From contig NZ_JAUNEC010000004.1 of assembly GCF_030525755.1 (NCBI RefSeq), positions 8,081 to 72,079 of the forward strand: 63,999 nucleotides of DNA. The letters run 5' to 3'. Of this stretch, positions 43,725-51,920 are shown in pieces; the stretch's first letter is position 1, and every line of letters starts with the position of its first letter. This DNA is from Alysiella sp. GTDB lineage: Bacteria > Pseudomonadota > Gammaproteobacteria > Burkholderiales > Neisseriaceae. The notes under the pieces are model-generated. The model saw only the letters and a program-made list of their open reading frames with translations, had not been told where the DNA came from and made no database searches. The position numbers and the translations under genes were made by a program.

Positions 43725-44687
43725 ATGAAGCCAACAAGCCAACAAGACTTTAAAATGCAAATTAATGAAAGTAAAGCTGTTTTGGTCGCAGGAAACGGAC
43801 CGAGTTTGACACAAATTGATTACAATTTATTGCCCCAAGACATTGATGTGTTTCGCTGCAATCAATTTTATTTGGAAGAACAATATTATGTGGGTAAAAA
43901 AATTAAGGCTGCGTTTTTTCATCATGGTTTGTTTATGGAACAACAGGCAACAATGTCTATTTTATTGAGAAATCAAGAATATGAATGTGAACATATTGTT
44001 TACTCAGATTTAGAAAGTCAGTTATCGCAACCCGAACTTACACAGGATTTATTATATTGGTTTCCTGATACATTAAACGCTTTCACTCTTTATCGTGAAA
44101 AGCTGCCTGAATTAGCCAAATACACACAACAACTTGCTTTATTTGAGAATAAAATCTTGACATCAGGTGCCATTATGGCTGTCATTGCTGCAGCAATGGG
44201 CTATCAAAACATCTATATTGCAGGTATAGATTTTTATACAGGAAATCAGATGTATGCTTTTGATAATAAGAAAAATAATTTATTAAAATTGGTACCTGAA
44301 TTTAAACAAGATACCATAACGCCCAACTGGCACGACGCAGAAACCGATTTATCAGTTTTAAAAATGTTACAAACACTTTATGGCATACAGATTTACACAA
44401 TTTCGCCATCATCACCTTTAAGTACACATTTTCCATTGGCACCTCAAACACAATATGGTAAAGAAAATCGCACAAAACTTGCTTTTGCCAAAGCTGAAAA
44501 CGCCTTAAAAGACATTGCGATTCCCAACTCCTATTTGTATAGGTATTTACGCAATAAGTATTTTCCAGCAACCGACAAACCTGCGCTCAAAAACAATTTA
44601 TTTTACCGTTTCTTTCATGATTTATTTCATTTGCCCAGTGATATTCGTAAATACATACGCCATAAGCGAAAAGGAAAACAATCATGA
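43725..44687 (+). CDS. Alpha-2,3-type sialyltransferase, family GT42 (Cst-I/Cst-II-like)
   Basis: 320 residues, close throughout to Campylobacter Cst-II. Visible are the CMP-binding GNGPS (23-27), RCNQFY (44-49), GIDFY...YAFD with the two active-site Tyr equivalents at about 171 and 177, and the catalytic His at about 203 (WHDAETD). The C-terminal LFHLPSDIRKYIRHKRK is basic and likely membrane-associating, as in Cst-II. It transfers sialic acid from CMP-Neu5Ac to LOS galactose. The stop overlaps neuC (ATGA), and AT-rich codon use suggests transfer. Confidence 0.9.
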   Translation: MKPTSQQDFKMQINESKAVLVAGNGPSLTQIDYNLLPQDIDVFRCNQFYLEEQYYVGKKIKAAFFHHGLFMEQQATMSILLRNQEYECEHIVYSDLESQLSQPELTQDLLYWFPDTLNAFTLYREKLPELAKYTQQLALFENKILTSGAIMAVIAAAMGYQNIYIAGIDFYTGNQMYAFDNKKNNLLKLVPEFKQDTITPNWHDAETDLSVLKMLQTLYGIQIYTISPSSPLSTHFPLAPQTQYGKENRTKLAFAKAENALKDIAIPNSYLYRYLRNKYFPATDKPALKNNLFYRFFHDLFHLPSDIRKYIRHKRKGKQS

Positions 44688-45823
44688 AAAAAATCCTCTG
44701 CATCACAGGCACCCGTGCTGATTTTGGTAAAATGAAACCCCTATTAAATCATTTAGAACAAAGCCCTTTATTTGAGTTGCATTTGCTGGTAACAGGTATG
44801 CATATGCTCAAAATCTATGGCAGCACACACCTTGAAGTTCGCAAAGTGGGTTACAAAAATTGTTATTTGGTTTCCAACCAAAGTCAAGGTGAGGCAATGA
44901 GTGCCGTTTTGGGCAATACCATTACTTTATTGTCGCGCTTGAACGATGAGATTGAACCTGATTTGATTTTAGTACATGGCGACCGCATTGAAGCATTGGC
45001 TGGAACAATCGTTGGCGCATTGAGTAATCGTCTGGTTTGCCATATTGAAGGTGGCGAATTATCAGGAACAATAGACGATGCCATTCGCCATGCCATCAGC
45101 AAAATGGCGCACATTCATCTGGTTGCCAATGAAGAAGCACAAAACCGTCTGCTGCAAATGGGTGAACAGGCCACGCACATCCACATTATCGGCTCGCCTG
45201 ATTTAGATGTGATGCGCTCGGACAAACTGCCTGAACTCTCTGCCGTGAAACAACACTACGGCATTGATTTTGACGACTACATCATTTCCATGTTTCACCC
45301 TGTTACCACCGAAGTTGCACAAATAGCAGATTACACAGCGCAGTATTTTCAAGCATTGAAGCGAAGTGGCGAAAATGTGGTCGCCATTTACCCCAATAAC
45401 GATTTAGGCAATGATGCCATCATCAGGGAACTGCAAACCATACAACAAAGCAACAACCCTAGATTTAAAATTTTCCCGTCCATCCGATTTGAAGCCTTTT
45501 TAACCCTGCTCAAACACGCCAAAATGATGACGGGCAATTCCAGCGCAGGCATACGCGAAGCACCGTTTTACGGTGTCCCCAGCGTGGATGTCGGCACACG
45601 CCAAAGCAACCGCCACCGCGCAGCATCCATTATTCATTGCGATTACCATACCGAAGCGGTGCTATCAGCCGTCAAACAGGCCAATCAAGCCTCTTTCAGG
45701 CAGCCTGATGCCGCCTTTGCCGCACAACAAAGCGACAGCACCACCCTATTTGCCCAATTGCTGCAATCCCCAAACTTTTGGCAAACACCGATTCAAAAAA
45801 CCTTTTGCGACTTAACTTTATGA
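44684..45823 (+). CDS. neuC: UDP-N-acetylglucosamine 2-epimerase, hydrolysing (NeuC)
   Basis: 379 residues, GT-B-like epimerase fold. ITGTRADFGKMKPLL at the start, VHGDRIEALAGTIVGAL near residue 99, IEGGELSGTIDDAIRHAISK and IGSPDLDV match hydrolysing UDP-GlcNAc 2-epimerases that make ManNAc for sialic acid. Both ends overlap neighbours in ATGA motifs (44684-44687 and 45820-45823), so sialyltransferase, neuC and neuA are tightly coupled. Confidence 0.92.
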   Translation: MKKILCITGTRADFGKMKPLLNHLEQSPLFELHLLVTGMHMLKIYGSTHLEVRKVGYKNCYLVSNQSQGEAMSAVLGNTITLLSRLNDEIEPDLILVHGDRIEALAGTIVGALSNRLVCHIEGGELSGTIDDAIRHAISKMAHIHLVANEEAQNRLLQMGEQATHIHIIGSPDLDVMRSDKLPELSAVKQHYGIDFDDYIISMFHPVTTEVAQIADYTAQYFQALKRSGENVVAIYPNNDLGNDAIIRELQTIQQSNNPRFKIFPSIRFEAFLTLLKHAKMMTGNSSAGIREAPFYGVPSVDVGTRQSNRHRAASIIHCDYHTEAVLSAVKQANQASFRQPDAAFAAQQSDSTTLFAQLLQSPNFWQTPIQKTFCDLTL

Positions 45824-46491
45824 ACACCGCCATCATCACCGCCCGTGCCAACTCCAAAGGCATACCGCGCAAAAACCTGCAAACGGTTGGCGGTATTTCC
45901 CTACTGGCACACACCATCTTGGCAGCACAGCAATCGGGAGTGTTCCAACGCATCATCGTCAGCACCGATGGCGAAGAGTTGGCACAACACGCTTTGCAGT
46001 ATCAAGCAGAAGTCATTATCCGTCCTGACGAATTGGCAAGCGACAACGCACGTTCCATTGATGCCGTCTGCCATGCGCTGCAACAAGCCGATATCCAAAC
46101 AGGTACCGCCACTCTGTTGCAGCCCACTTCCCCCCTGCGCCGCGCACATCACATTCAGGCTGCCTTCCAACTGTATGACCCTGTTGCCAAAGGCTCGGTG
46201 GTTTCCGCCTGTATCGCCGAACATCATCCCTATAAAATCCTGCTTGCCGAAAACGGCAGCTACCGTGCCGTGCGCCAAACCGACGACTTGGAAAGCCCGC
46301 GTCAGGCATTGCCTGATGCCTATCGTCCCAATGGTGCGATTTATATCAACGACACCGCAAAACTGCTACAATACCGCCGCTTTTTCCTAGACCCCGTGCA
46401 GCTTTATCTGATGAACGAAACCGATTCATTAGACATTGATAATGCGGCAGATTTAGAACGTGCCAACCATTTATTGAAACAGATAACCTAA
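45820..46491 (+). CDS. neuA: CMP-N-acetylneuraminic acid synthetase (NeuA)
   Basis: 223 residues from the ATG overlapping the neuC stop. The nucleotide-binding ITARANSKGIPRKNLQ is near residues 5-20, LQPTSPLR near 100 and DAYRPNGAIYI in the second half, the cytidylyltransferase pattern. It activates Neu5Ac with CTP. Its 3' end is followed by two uptake sequences and a hairpin (about 46503-46535) before neuB. Confidence 0.93.
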   Translation: MNTAIITARANSKGIPRKNLQTVGGISLLAHTILAAQQSGVFQRIIVSTDGEELAQHALQYQAEVIIRPDELASDNARSIDAVCHALQQADIQTGTATLLQPTSPLRRAHHIQAAFQLYDPVAKGSVVSACIAEHHPYKILLAENGSYRAVRQTDDLESPRQALPDAYRPNGAIYINDTAKLLQYRRFFLDPVQLYLMNETDSLDIDNAADLERANHLLKQIT

Positions 46492-46497
46492 TTTCAG

Positions 46498-46531
46498 GCT
46501 GCCATCTGTCCAAAATTTTAATTTTGGCAAC
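46498..46531. repeat. Direct repeat flanking neuB, left copy
   Basis: GCTGCCATCTGTCCAAAATT followed by TTAATTTTGGCAA; a nearly identical stretch starts near 47668 after neuB. In this copy CATCTGT also pairs with ACAGATG, giving a longer hairpin. Confidence 0.6.
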
Positions 46532-46606
46532 AGATGTGCGTGCCTGTGGTGCTGCCTGAAATGGTTTTCAGGCTGCCTTTATTTTTCCCCAATACAGAGA
46601 CCCACC

Positions 46607-47656
46607 ATGAACCCCAACCAAGAATTCGAAATCGCTGGCCGCAAAATCGGCTACCGACACGAACCCCTCATCATCTGCGAAATCGGCATCAACCACGAAG
46701 GCAGCCTGAAAACCGCCTTTGAAATGGTCGATGCCGCCCATGCCGCAGGTGCGGAAGTCATCAAACACCAAACCCACATCGTTGAAGACGAAATGTCGGA
46801 CGAAGCCAAAAGCGTCATTCCCGGCAACGCCGATGTATCCATTTATGAAATCATGGCACGCTGCGCCCTGAATGAAGAAGACGAAATCAAATTAAAACAA
46901 TATGTTGAAAGCAAAGGCATGATATTCATCAGCACACCGTTTTCCCGTGCTGCCGCCTTGCGTCTACAAAAAATGGATGTACCCGCCTACAAAATCGGTT
47001 CGGGCGAATGCAACAACTATCCGTTGATTAAACTCGTGGCCTCATTCGGCAAACCGATTATCCTCTCCACAGGCATGAACAGCCTCGCCAGCATTCAAAA
47101 AAGCGTGGACATCATTCGCGCGGCAGGCGTGCCTTATGCCCTGCTGCACTGCACCAATGTGTACCCCACCGCCTACGAAGACGTGCGTTTGGGCGCGATG
47201 AACGAATTGGCAGCCGCCTTCCCTGATGCCGTCATCGGCCTGTCCGACCACACACTCGACAACTATGCCTGCTTGGGTGCAGTAGCTTTGGGCGGCAGTA
47301 TTCTCGAACGCCACTTCACCGACCGCATGGACAGACTCGGTCCCGACATTGTCTGCTCCATGAATCCCGAAACCTTTGCCGACTTAAAAAAAGGCGCACA
47401 AGCCCTGCAAAAAGCACGCGGCGGCCACAAAGACACCATCATTGCCAGCGAAAAGCCCACCAAAGACTTTGCTTTCGCATCAGTGGTGGCCGATAAAGAC
47501 ATCAAAGCAGGCGAAGCATTGAGTGCAGACAATCTTTGGGTCAAACGCCCTGGTAACGGTGATTTTTCCGCCGATGATTACGAAAGCCTGTTCGGTAAAA
47601 TTGCCGCACACGACATCAAAAAAGGCAAACAAATCAAAAAAGAAGACGTATGCTAA
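46607..47656 (+). CDS. neuB: N-acetylneuraminate synthase (NeuB)
   Basis: 349 residues. It condenses ManNAc with phosphoenolpyruvate to Neu5Ac. The TIM-barrel domain shows ICEIGINHEGSLKTAFEMVD, KHQTHIVEDEMS, KIGSGECNNYPLI, ILSTGMNS, SDHTLDNYACLGAVALGGS and ERHFTDR. A C-terminal SAF (antifreeze-like) domain follows (DIKAGEALSADNLWVKRPG). It is complete. It is GC-richer than the sialyltransferase, so the locus may be composite. Confidence 0.95.
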   Translation: MNPNQEFEIAGRKIGYRHEPLIICEIGINHEGSLKTAFEMVDAAHAAGAEVIKHQTHIVEDEMSDEAKSVIPGNADVSIYEIMARCALNEEDEIKLKQYVESKGMIFISTPFSRAAALRLQKMDVPAYKIGSGECNNYPLIKLVASFGKPIILSTGMNSLASIQKSVDIIRAAGVPYALLHCTNVYPTAYEDVRLGAMNELAAAFPDAVIGLSDHTLDNYACLGAVALGGSILERHFTDRMDRLGPDIVCSMNPETFADLKKGAQALQKARGGHKDTIIASEKPTKDFAFASVVADKDIKAGEALSADNLWVKRPGNGDFSADDYESLFGKIAAHDIKKGKQIKKEDVC

Positions 47657-47667
47657 TCCCTAATTTC

Positions 47668-47700
47668 AGACTGCCATCTGTCCAAAATTTTAATTTGGCA
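47668..47700. repeat. Direct repeat flanking neuB, right copy
   Basis: ACTGCCATCTGTCCAAAATT then TTAATTTGGCAA, matching the left copy at 46498-46531 apart from one missing T and small edge changes. Confidence 0.6.
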
Positions 47701-47702
47701 AA

Positions 47703-47726
47703 GTAGGTCGGGCATTTATGCCCGAC
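47703..47726. repeat. REP-like palindrome GTAGGTCGGGCAT
   Basis: GTCGGGCATTTATGCCCGAC at 47707-47726 is a 20-base perfect inverted repeat preceded by GTAG. The same GTAGGTCGG layout occurs twice near 51737-51809. It may also end neuB transcription. Confidence 0.6.
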
Positions 47727-47769
47727 ACAACTGACTGAAAGGCAGCCTGAAACCGCAAAGGAGCATAAA

Positions 47770-47997
47770 ATGAGCAATGTTTATTATACTTTTCAACTGG
47801 ATAACCCATTTGAAACAAGCCTTTTTCAGGCAGCCAAACAAGCCAATCGCAGCAGCGCAGAATTATTGCGTGAATTGATGCAAGATTTTGTCCAAAAACA
47901 AGCTATTGGAAAACAAAAAATCAGTTTAGCTGAAAAATTAAGCACTTACCCACATCAAGCGGCTGATGTGGATTTTGAATTTGAGCGCAAAAAGTAA
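47770..47997 (+). CDS. Small ribbon-helix-helix-like antitoxin, no toxin partner seen
   Basis: 75 residues: a short strand (NVYYTFQLDNP), then two helices (FETSLFQAAKQANRSSAELLRELMQDFV) and a charged tail ending DFEFERKK. This is the size and layout of RelB/CopG-type antitoxins that bind DNA by the strand pair and a toxin by the tail. The downstream gene (DUF1444) is not a known toxin. The ribosome site is AAAGGAG. The family assignment is by pattern only. Confidence 0.5.
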   Translation: MSNVYYTFQLDNPFETSLFQAAKQANRSSAELLRELMQDFVQKQAIGKQKISLAEKLSTYPHQAADVDFEFERKK

Positions 47998-48028
47998 TTT
48001 TCAGGCAGCCTGAAAAGGAAAACCCCAA

Positions 48029-48895
48029 ATGTCTTTGATTAAAAACCTGTTTCCCAAAAAACAAACCGTGATGAATTGGCGTGAATTTGCCGAATATTTT
48101 ACCGAAGAAATCCAGCAAAATATTGACGGCACAGCCGAAATTGAATGGGGCGATGATTTGGAAAACACCACTGTTCATCTGAATTTGAATAATGGCTCAA
48201 CGGCGGAAATGTATTTGGGCAACCATTTTGCGCGTTATCAGCAAAATCCCGATGATTTGCCTGAAATCATCGCGAAAACGCTTGCGGCGGTCGCCCATTT
48301 AGGAAAAGATGAAACGCAAGAGATTGAACGTGAACAGATTTTCCCGACCATTAAATCGGCTGAATCCCTGAATTATTTGGTGCAAATGCATCAAAAAGAA
48401 GGCAAAAATCCGACCGAGCATTTGTGTATTCGTCCATTGGCTGGCGATATTACCTTGATTTATATGGTGGATACGGGTGATTCTTTGAAAAGCCTGAACC
48501 ACGATGATGTCGCGCAGTTGGGCATTGAAAACGATGAAATGTTGCACCAAATCGCACTGGAAAATTTGGAAAATTACTTGCGCGAAAGCGAAAATTTGGG
48601 TTATCGCCAAAGCGAAAACGGTTTGTATCAGATTTATTTGGACGATGTGTTTGACGCATCTCTGATTTTATTACTGGAAAAAATCGTGGAAAGGGCGGAA
48701 TTGGATGTTGCGCCTTATCCTGTTTTTGCCGTGCCTGCGCGTGATATGTTGCTGGTTTGCGCGGCGGACAATCAGGCAGCTTTGGCGCAAATGCAGGAAA
48801 TCATTGATGATGTGATGCAGGATTCATCTTATTGTATTTCCGCGCAAAAATATTGTCTGAAAAATGGGCACATGGCTTTATTTAATGTGAATTGA
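48029..48895 (+). CDS. DUF1444 (YtpQ-like) family protein
   Basis: 288 residues, cytosolic, acidic. The middle and C-terminal blocks resemble YtpQ/UPF0354: HLCIRPLAGDITLIYMVDTG, DDVFDASLILLLEKI and VFAVPARDMLLVCAADN. No enzymatic motif is known for this family. It lies between an antitoxin-like gene and a NADAR gene, each separated by uptake sequences, so it may have moved as a cassette. Confidence 0.65.
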   Translation: MSLIKNLFPKKQTVMNWREFAEYFTEEIQQNIDGTAEIEWGDDLENTTVHLNLNNGSTAEMYLGNHFARYQQNPDDLPEIIAKTLAAVAHLGKDETQEIEREQIFPTIKSAESLNYLVQMHQKEGKNPTEHLCIRPLAGDITLIYMVDTGDSLKSLNHDDVAQLGIENDEMLHQIALENLENYLRESENLGYRQSENGLYQIYLDDVFDASLILLLEKIVERAELDVAPYPVFAVPARDMLLVCAADNQAALAQMQEIIDDVMQDSSYCISAQKYCLKNGHMALFNVN

Positions 48896-48926
48896 TTTTT
48901 TTCAGGCAACCTGAAAGGATTTTTTC

Positions 48927-49484
48927 ATGATGATTCAAAATTTATCAGATTTGCAACAAGCCCACCAACAAGGTAAAAAATTCAAATATTTGCCTTTTTG
49001 GGGACACACGCCCAAATCAGACAATCAAATTGACAAAGCGGTTTTCAGTCAATGGTTTCCGCGAGATTTTGTGGTGGACAATATTGTTTACCCCACCGCC
49101 GAACATTTTATGATGGCGAAAAAAGCGGAATTATTTGATGATAATGTGATTTTGGCGCAAATTCTTACCAGCAAACACCCAAAACAAGCCAAAGATTTGG
49201 GGCGGCAAATTGCCCATTTTGATGAGCAAATTTGGTCTCAACATCGTGAAGACATTGTCTTTCAGGCAAATTGGGCGAAATTTTCACAACACGAAGATTT
49301 AAAAGCCTTTTTATTAAACACGGGCGAGCGCATTTTGGTGGAAGCCAGCCCTGTTGATAAAATTTGGGGCATTGGTTTGGCGCAAGACAGTGCATTTTTG
49401 GAAAACCCATTAAAATGGCAAGGTTTGAATTTATTGGGTTTTGCGTTGATGAAAGTGCGCCAGCAATTATTGTTATCCCATTAA
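48927..49484 (+). CDS. NADAR family protein (YbiA-like N-glycosidase fold)
   Basis: 185 residues. The family blocks are visible: LPFWGHTP, SQWFPRDFVVDNIVYPTAEHFMMAKKA (Tyr/Glu/Met/Lys pattern near 55-70), NTGERILVEASPVDKIWGIGL and a final LLGFALMKVR. NADAR enzymes cleave N-glycosidic bonds in ADP-ribose-like molecules or riboflavin intermediates, and some remove ADP-ribose from nucleic acids. It starts 31 bp after the DUF1444 gene. Confidence 0.88.
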   Translation: MMIQNLSDLQQAHQQGKKFKYLPFWGHTPKSDNQIDKAVFSQWFPRDFVVDNIVYPTAEHFMMAKKAELFDDNVILAQILTSKHPKQAKDLGRQIAHFDEQIWSQHREDIVFQANWAKFSQHEDLKAFLLNTGERILVEASPVDKIWGIGLAQDSAFLENPLKWQGLNLLGFALMKVRQQLLLSH

Positions 49485-49639
49485 GAAATTAAGAAGATTG
49501 TTTCAGGCAGCCTGAAACTTTTAAAATTGTGAATACAAACGAAAAATTACCCGAACCACAAAATTTACATTGGGCAAGAAATGCCCCCAGCTTGGCATAC
49601 CAAACCGCCCGTTCCGAAAATCACAACACGAGAAACAAA

Positions 49640-50395
49640 ATGACCATAACCAACCCCGATAAAATCATGGTGAGCTTTAAAAACGTTCACAAACATTTCA
49701 AAGATTTACACGTTATCAATGGCGTGAATTTGGACATCAAACAAGGCGAAGTGGTGGTGGTGTGCGGACCTTCGGGTTCGGGCAAATCCACGCTGATTCG
49801 CACGGTAAACCAACTGGAAAGCATACAGTCGGGCGAAATTTGGGTGGACGGCGTGAACGTTGCCGACCCCAAAACCGATTTGAACAAAATCCGCACCGAA
49901 GTGGGCTTTGTGTTCCAACATTTTAATTTGTATCCGCATTTGAGCGTGTTGGACAACATCACGCTCTCGCCCATTCAAGTGAAAGGCATGAACAAGGCAG
50001 ACGCGGAAAAATTGGCAACTGAATTGTTGGAAAAAGTCGGTCTGGCGCACAAAAAAGACGCGCTGCCCACTCAATTATCGGGTGGACAACAGCAGCGTGT
50101 GGCGATTGCGCGTGGTTTGGCAATGCAGCCGCGTGTGATGTTGTTTGATGAACCCACGTCCGCGCTTGACCCCGAAATGGTGGGCGAAGTGCTGAAAGTG
50201 ATGAAAGATTTGGCACAGTCGGGCATGACCATGATGTGTGTAACACACGAAATGGGCTTTGCGCGTGAAGTGGCTGACCGCATTATTTTCGTAGACCACG
50301 GGCAAATTTTGGAAGACCGCGACCCCGATGAATTTTTCCAAAACCCCGAAACGGAACGCGCGAAACAGTTTTTAAGTCAAATTATGTCGCATTAA
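49640..50395 (+). CDS. glnQ: Amino acid ABC transporter ATP-binding protein (GlnQ-like)
   Basis: 251 residues from MTITNPDKIMVSF; a GTG-initiated frame from 49529 is longer but its extra residues are not family-like. Walker A is CGPSGSGKST, the signature LSGGQQQRVAIARGLAM, and Walker B VMLFDEPTSALDPE. Polar amino acid importers (glutamine or glutamate) are the closest group. No permease or binding protein gene is adjacent, so its partners must be elsewhere. Confidence 0.88.
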   Translation: MTITNPDKIMVSFKNVHKHFKDLHVINGVNLDIKQGEVVVVCGPSGSGKSTLIRTVNQLESIQSGEIWVDGVNVADPKTDLNKIRTEVGFVFQHFNLYPHLSVLDNITLSPIQVKGMNKADAEKLATELLEKVGLAHKKDALPTQLSGGQQQRVAIARGLAMQPRVMLFDEPTSALDPEMVGEVLKVMKDLAQSGMTMMCVTHEMGFAREVADRIIFVDHGQILEDRDPDEFFQNPETERAKQFLSQIMSH

Positions 50396-50513
50396 AACTG
50401 ATAAACACACCAATCTTTTCAAACAGCTTGATTTTGATACATTAAGCTGCTTATTATTACCCAGTCCTGTCGCGTAAGCCACAGAAGAATGTTTCAGGCA
50501 GCCTGAAAACATT

Positions 50514-51629
50514 ATGGAGCAACCCAAAATGAGCAAAAACAAACAGCCTCAATCCAAACGCCAATTCCGCGATGGCATCAGCCAAAAGCCGAAAAAACCG
50601 CGTTCAACCGCCCAAAAAGCCGTTTCAGGCAGCCTGAAACGCCCAAATCGCCAAGAAAATGAATGGACAACATCCAAACCGCGTTCACAAAATGGCGCAG
50701 CCCGCGCTGAAAACCGCGACAATCGCCCCATTTTCGAACCCAAAGAATATGTGAAACAACGCGCCAGCAAAGCCAAAAAACTGGTCGTGCGCGCCCCCAA
50801 TCAAAAAATCCAAGAACGCGCCCAAGAATTGCGCGAAAAGCGTACCGATTTATCGCGCATTGAACCCGAACGTTTGCAAAAAGTGTTGGCGGCAAGCGGT
50901 GTCGGTTCGCGCCGTGAAATGGAAGAGTGGATTGGCAACGGTTGGGTGTTGGTAAACGGCAAAGTGGCGCATTTGGGCGACAAGGTTTCGCCCGATGACC
51001 AAGTTACCGTAAAAGGCAACGCGATTAAATTGAAATGGGCAGACCGCCTGCCACGCATCATTTTGTATTACAAACAAGAAGGCGAAATCGTATCGCGCGA
51101 TGACCCACAAGGTCGCGTGAGCATTTTTGACCGCCTGCCACAAGCCGCCAGCAGCCGTTGGGTGGCGATTGGGCGTTTGGACATCAACACGAGCGGCTTG
51201 TTGATTTTGACCACTTCGGGCGAATTGGTGCAGCGTTTCGCCCACCCCAGCTTTGAAGTGGAACGCGAATACGCCGTGCGCGTGTTGGGCGAATTGAGCC
51301 AAGAACAAATGTCCACGCTCACCACCGAAGGCGTGATGTTGGAAGACGGCTTGGCGCGTGTGGAACGCATTTATGCACAAGGCGGCGAAGGCGCAAACAA
51401 ATGGTACAACGTCATCATCAAAGAAGGGCGCAACCGCGAAGTGCGCCGCATTTTTGAGGCTTTGGGTTGCACGGTCAGCCGTTTGGTGCGCGTGGGATTT
51501 GGCCCGATTGGCTTGCCCAACCGTTTGAAACGCGGACAATTTTACGAATTGAACCCTGCCGAAGTCGCCAATATCGTGAAATGGGCAGACATGGCTTTAC
51601 CAGGGGAACGCAAACGCCGAAAATCTTAA
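50514..51629 (+). CDS. rluB: 23S rRNA pseudouridine synthase RluB
   Basis: 371 residues. A long Lys/Arg/Gln-rich tail (about 1-115, containing SGSLKR from an uptake sequence) precedes an S4 RNA-binding domain (RLQKVLAASGVGSRREMEEWI) near 123 and the RsuA-type catalytic domain, with the Asp in GRLDINTSGLLILTTSGE. KEGRNREVRRIFEALG follows. The basic extension is longer than in E. coli RluB. RluB is inferred over RluF/RsuA. Confidence 0.88.
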   Translation: MEQPKMSKNKQPQSKRQFRDGISQKPKKPRSTAQKAVSGSLKRPNRQENEWTTSKPRSQNGAARAENRDNRPIFEPKEYVKQRASKAKKLVVRAPNQKIQERAQELREKRTDLSRIEPERLQKVLAASGVGSRREMEEWIGNGWVLVNGKVAHLGDKVSPDDQVTVKGNAIKLKWADRLPRIILYYKQEGEIVSRDDPQGRVSIFDRLPQAASSRWVAIGRLDINTSGLLILTTSGELVQRFAHPSFEVEREYAVRVLGELSQEQMSTLTTEGVMLEDGLARVERIYAQGGEGANKWYNVIIKEGRNREVRRIFEALGCTVSRLVRVGFGPIGLPNRLKRGQFYELNPAEVANIVKWADMALPGERKRRKS

Positions 51630-51639
51630 TCCCAACGTT

Positions 51640-51887
51640 TTCAGAGTACACAACAAAAAAATGTTCAGGCTGCCTATAACCCATCTTCTCTCTTGCTAGC
51701 GGGGGAGAATTAAGGTTCAGATGTGCCAAGTTCTTCGTAGGTCAGATACGGGTATCCAACATTTTCCGATTAAAGCACCATATTTGTCGGATACAAGTAT
51801 CCGACCTACTCAATTTTAAATTTGAGTACTTGGCAGGACAGAGGAAAGGACAGATGTGTAGCAATTAAAAAAATGTTGTGTACTGAA
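51640..51887. mobile_element. Nested palindromic non-coding element (MITE-like) between rluB and folA
   Basis: Outer ends TTCAGAGTACACAACA (51640-51655) and TGTTGTGTACTGAA (51874-51887) are inverted copies. Inside, TGCCAAGT...GTAGGTC near 51724-51742 pairs with GACCTAC...ACTTGGCA near 51803-51835. At the centre are two REP-like GTAGGTC palindromes (51737-51761 and 51785-51809). There is no open frame of note. The layered inverted repeats indicate a folding, non-autonomous mobile element or an element inside another. Confidence 0.6.
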
Positions 51888-51920
51888 CGGCTGCCTGCCC
51901 CTATTCTCAAGGACAAAATC

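Noticed and set aside
50850..51539. Open frame of 229 codons on the minus strand within rluB
   Set aside because: It is a mirror of the strongly coding plus strand, with no recognisable protein features.
51630..51920. Insertion sequence with transposase between rluB and folA
   Set aside because: Inverted ends exist, but there is no open frame that could encode a transposase; it is recorded as a non-coding element.
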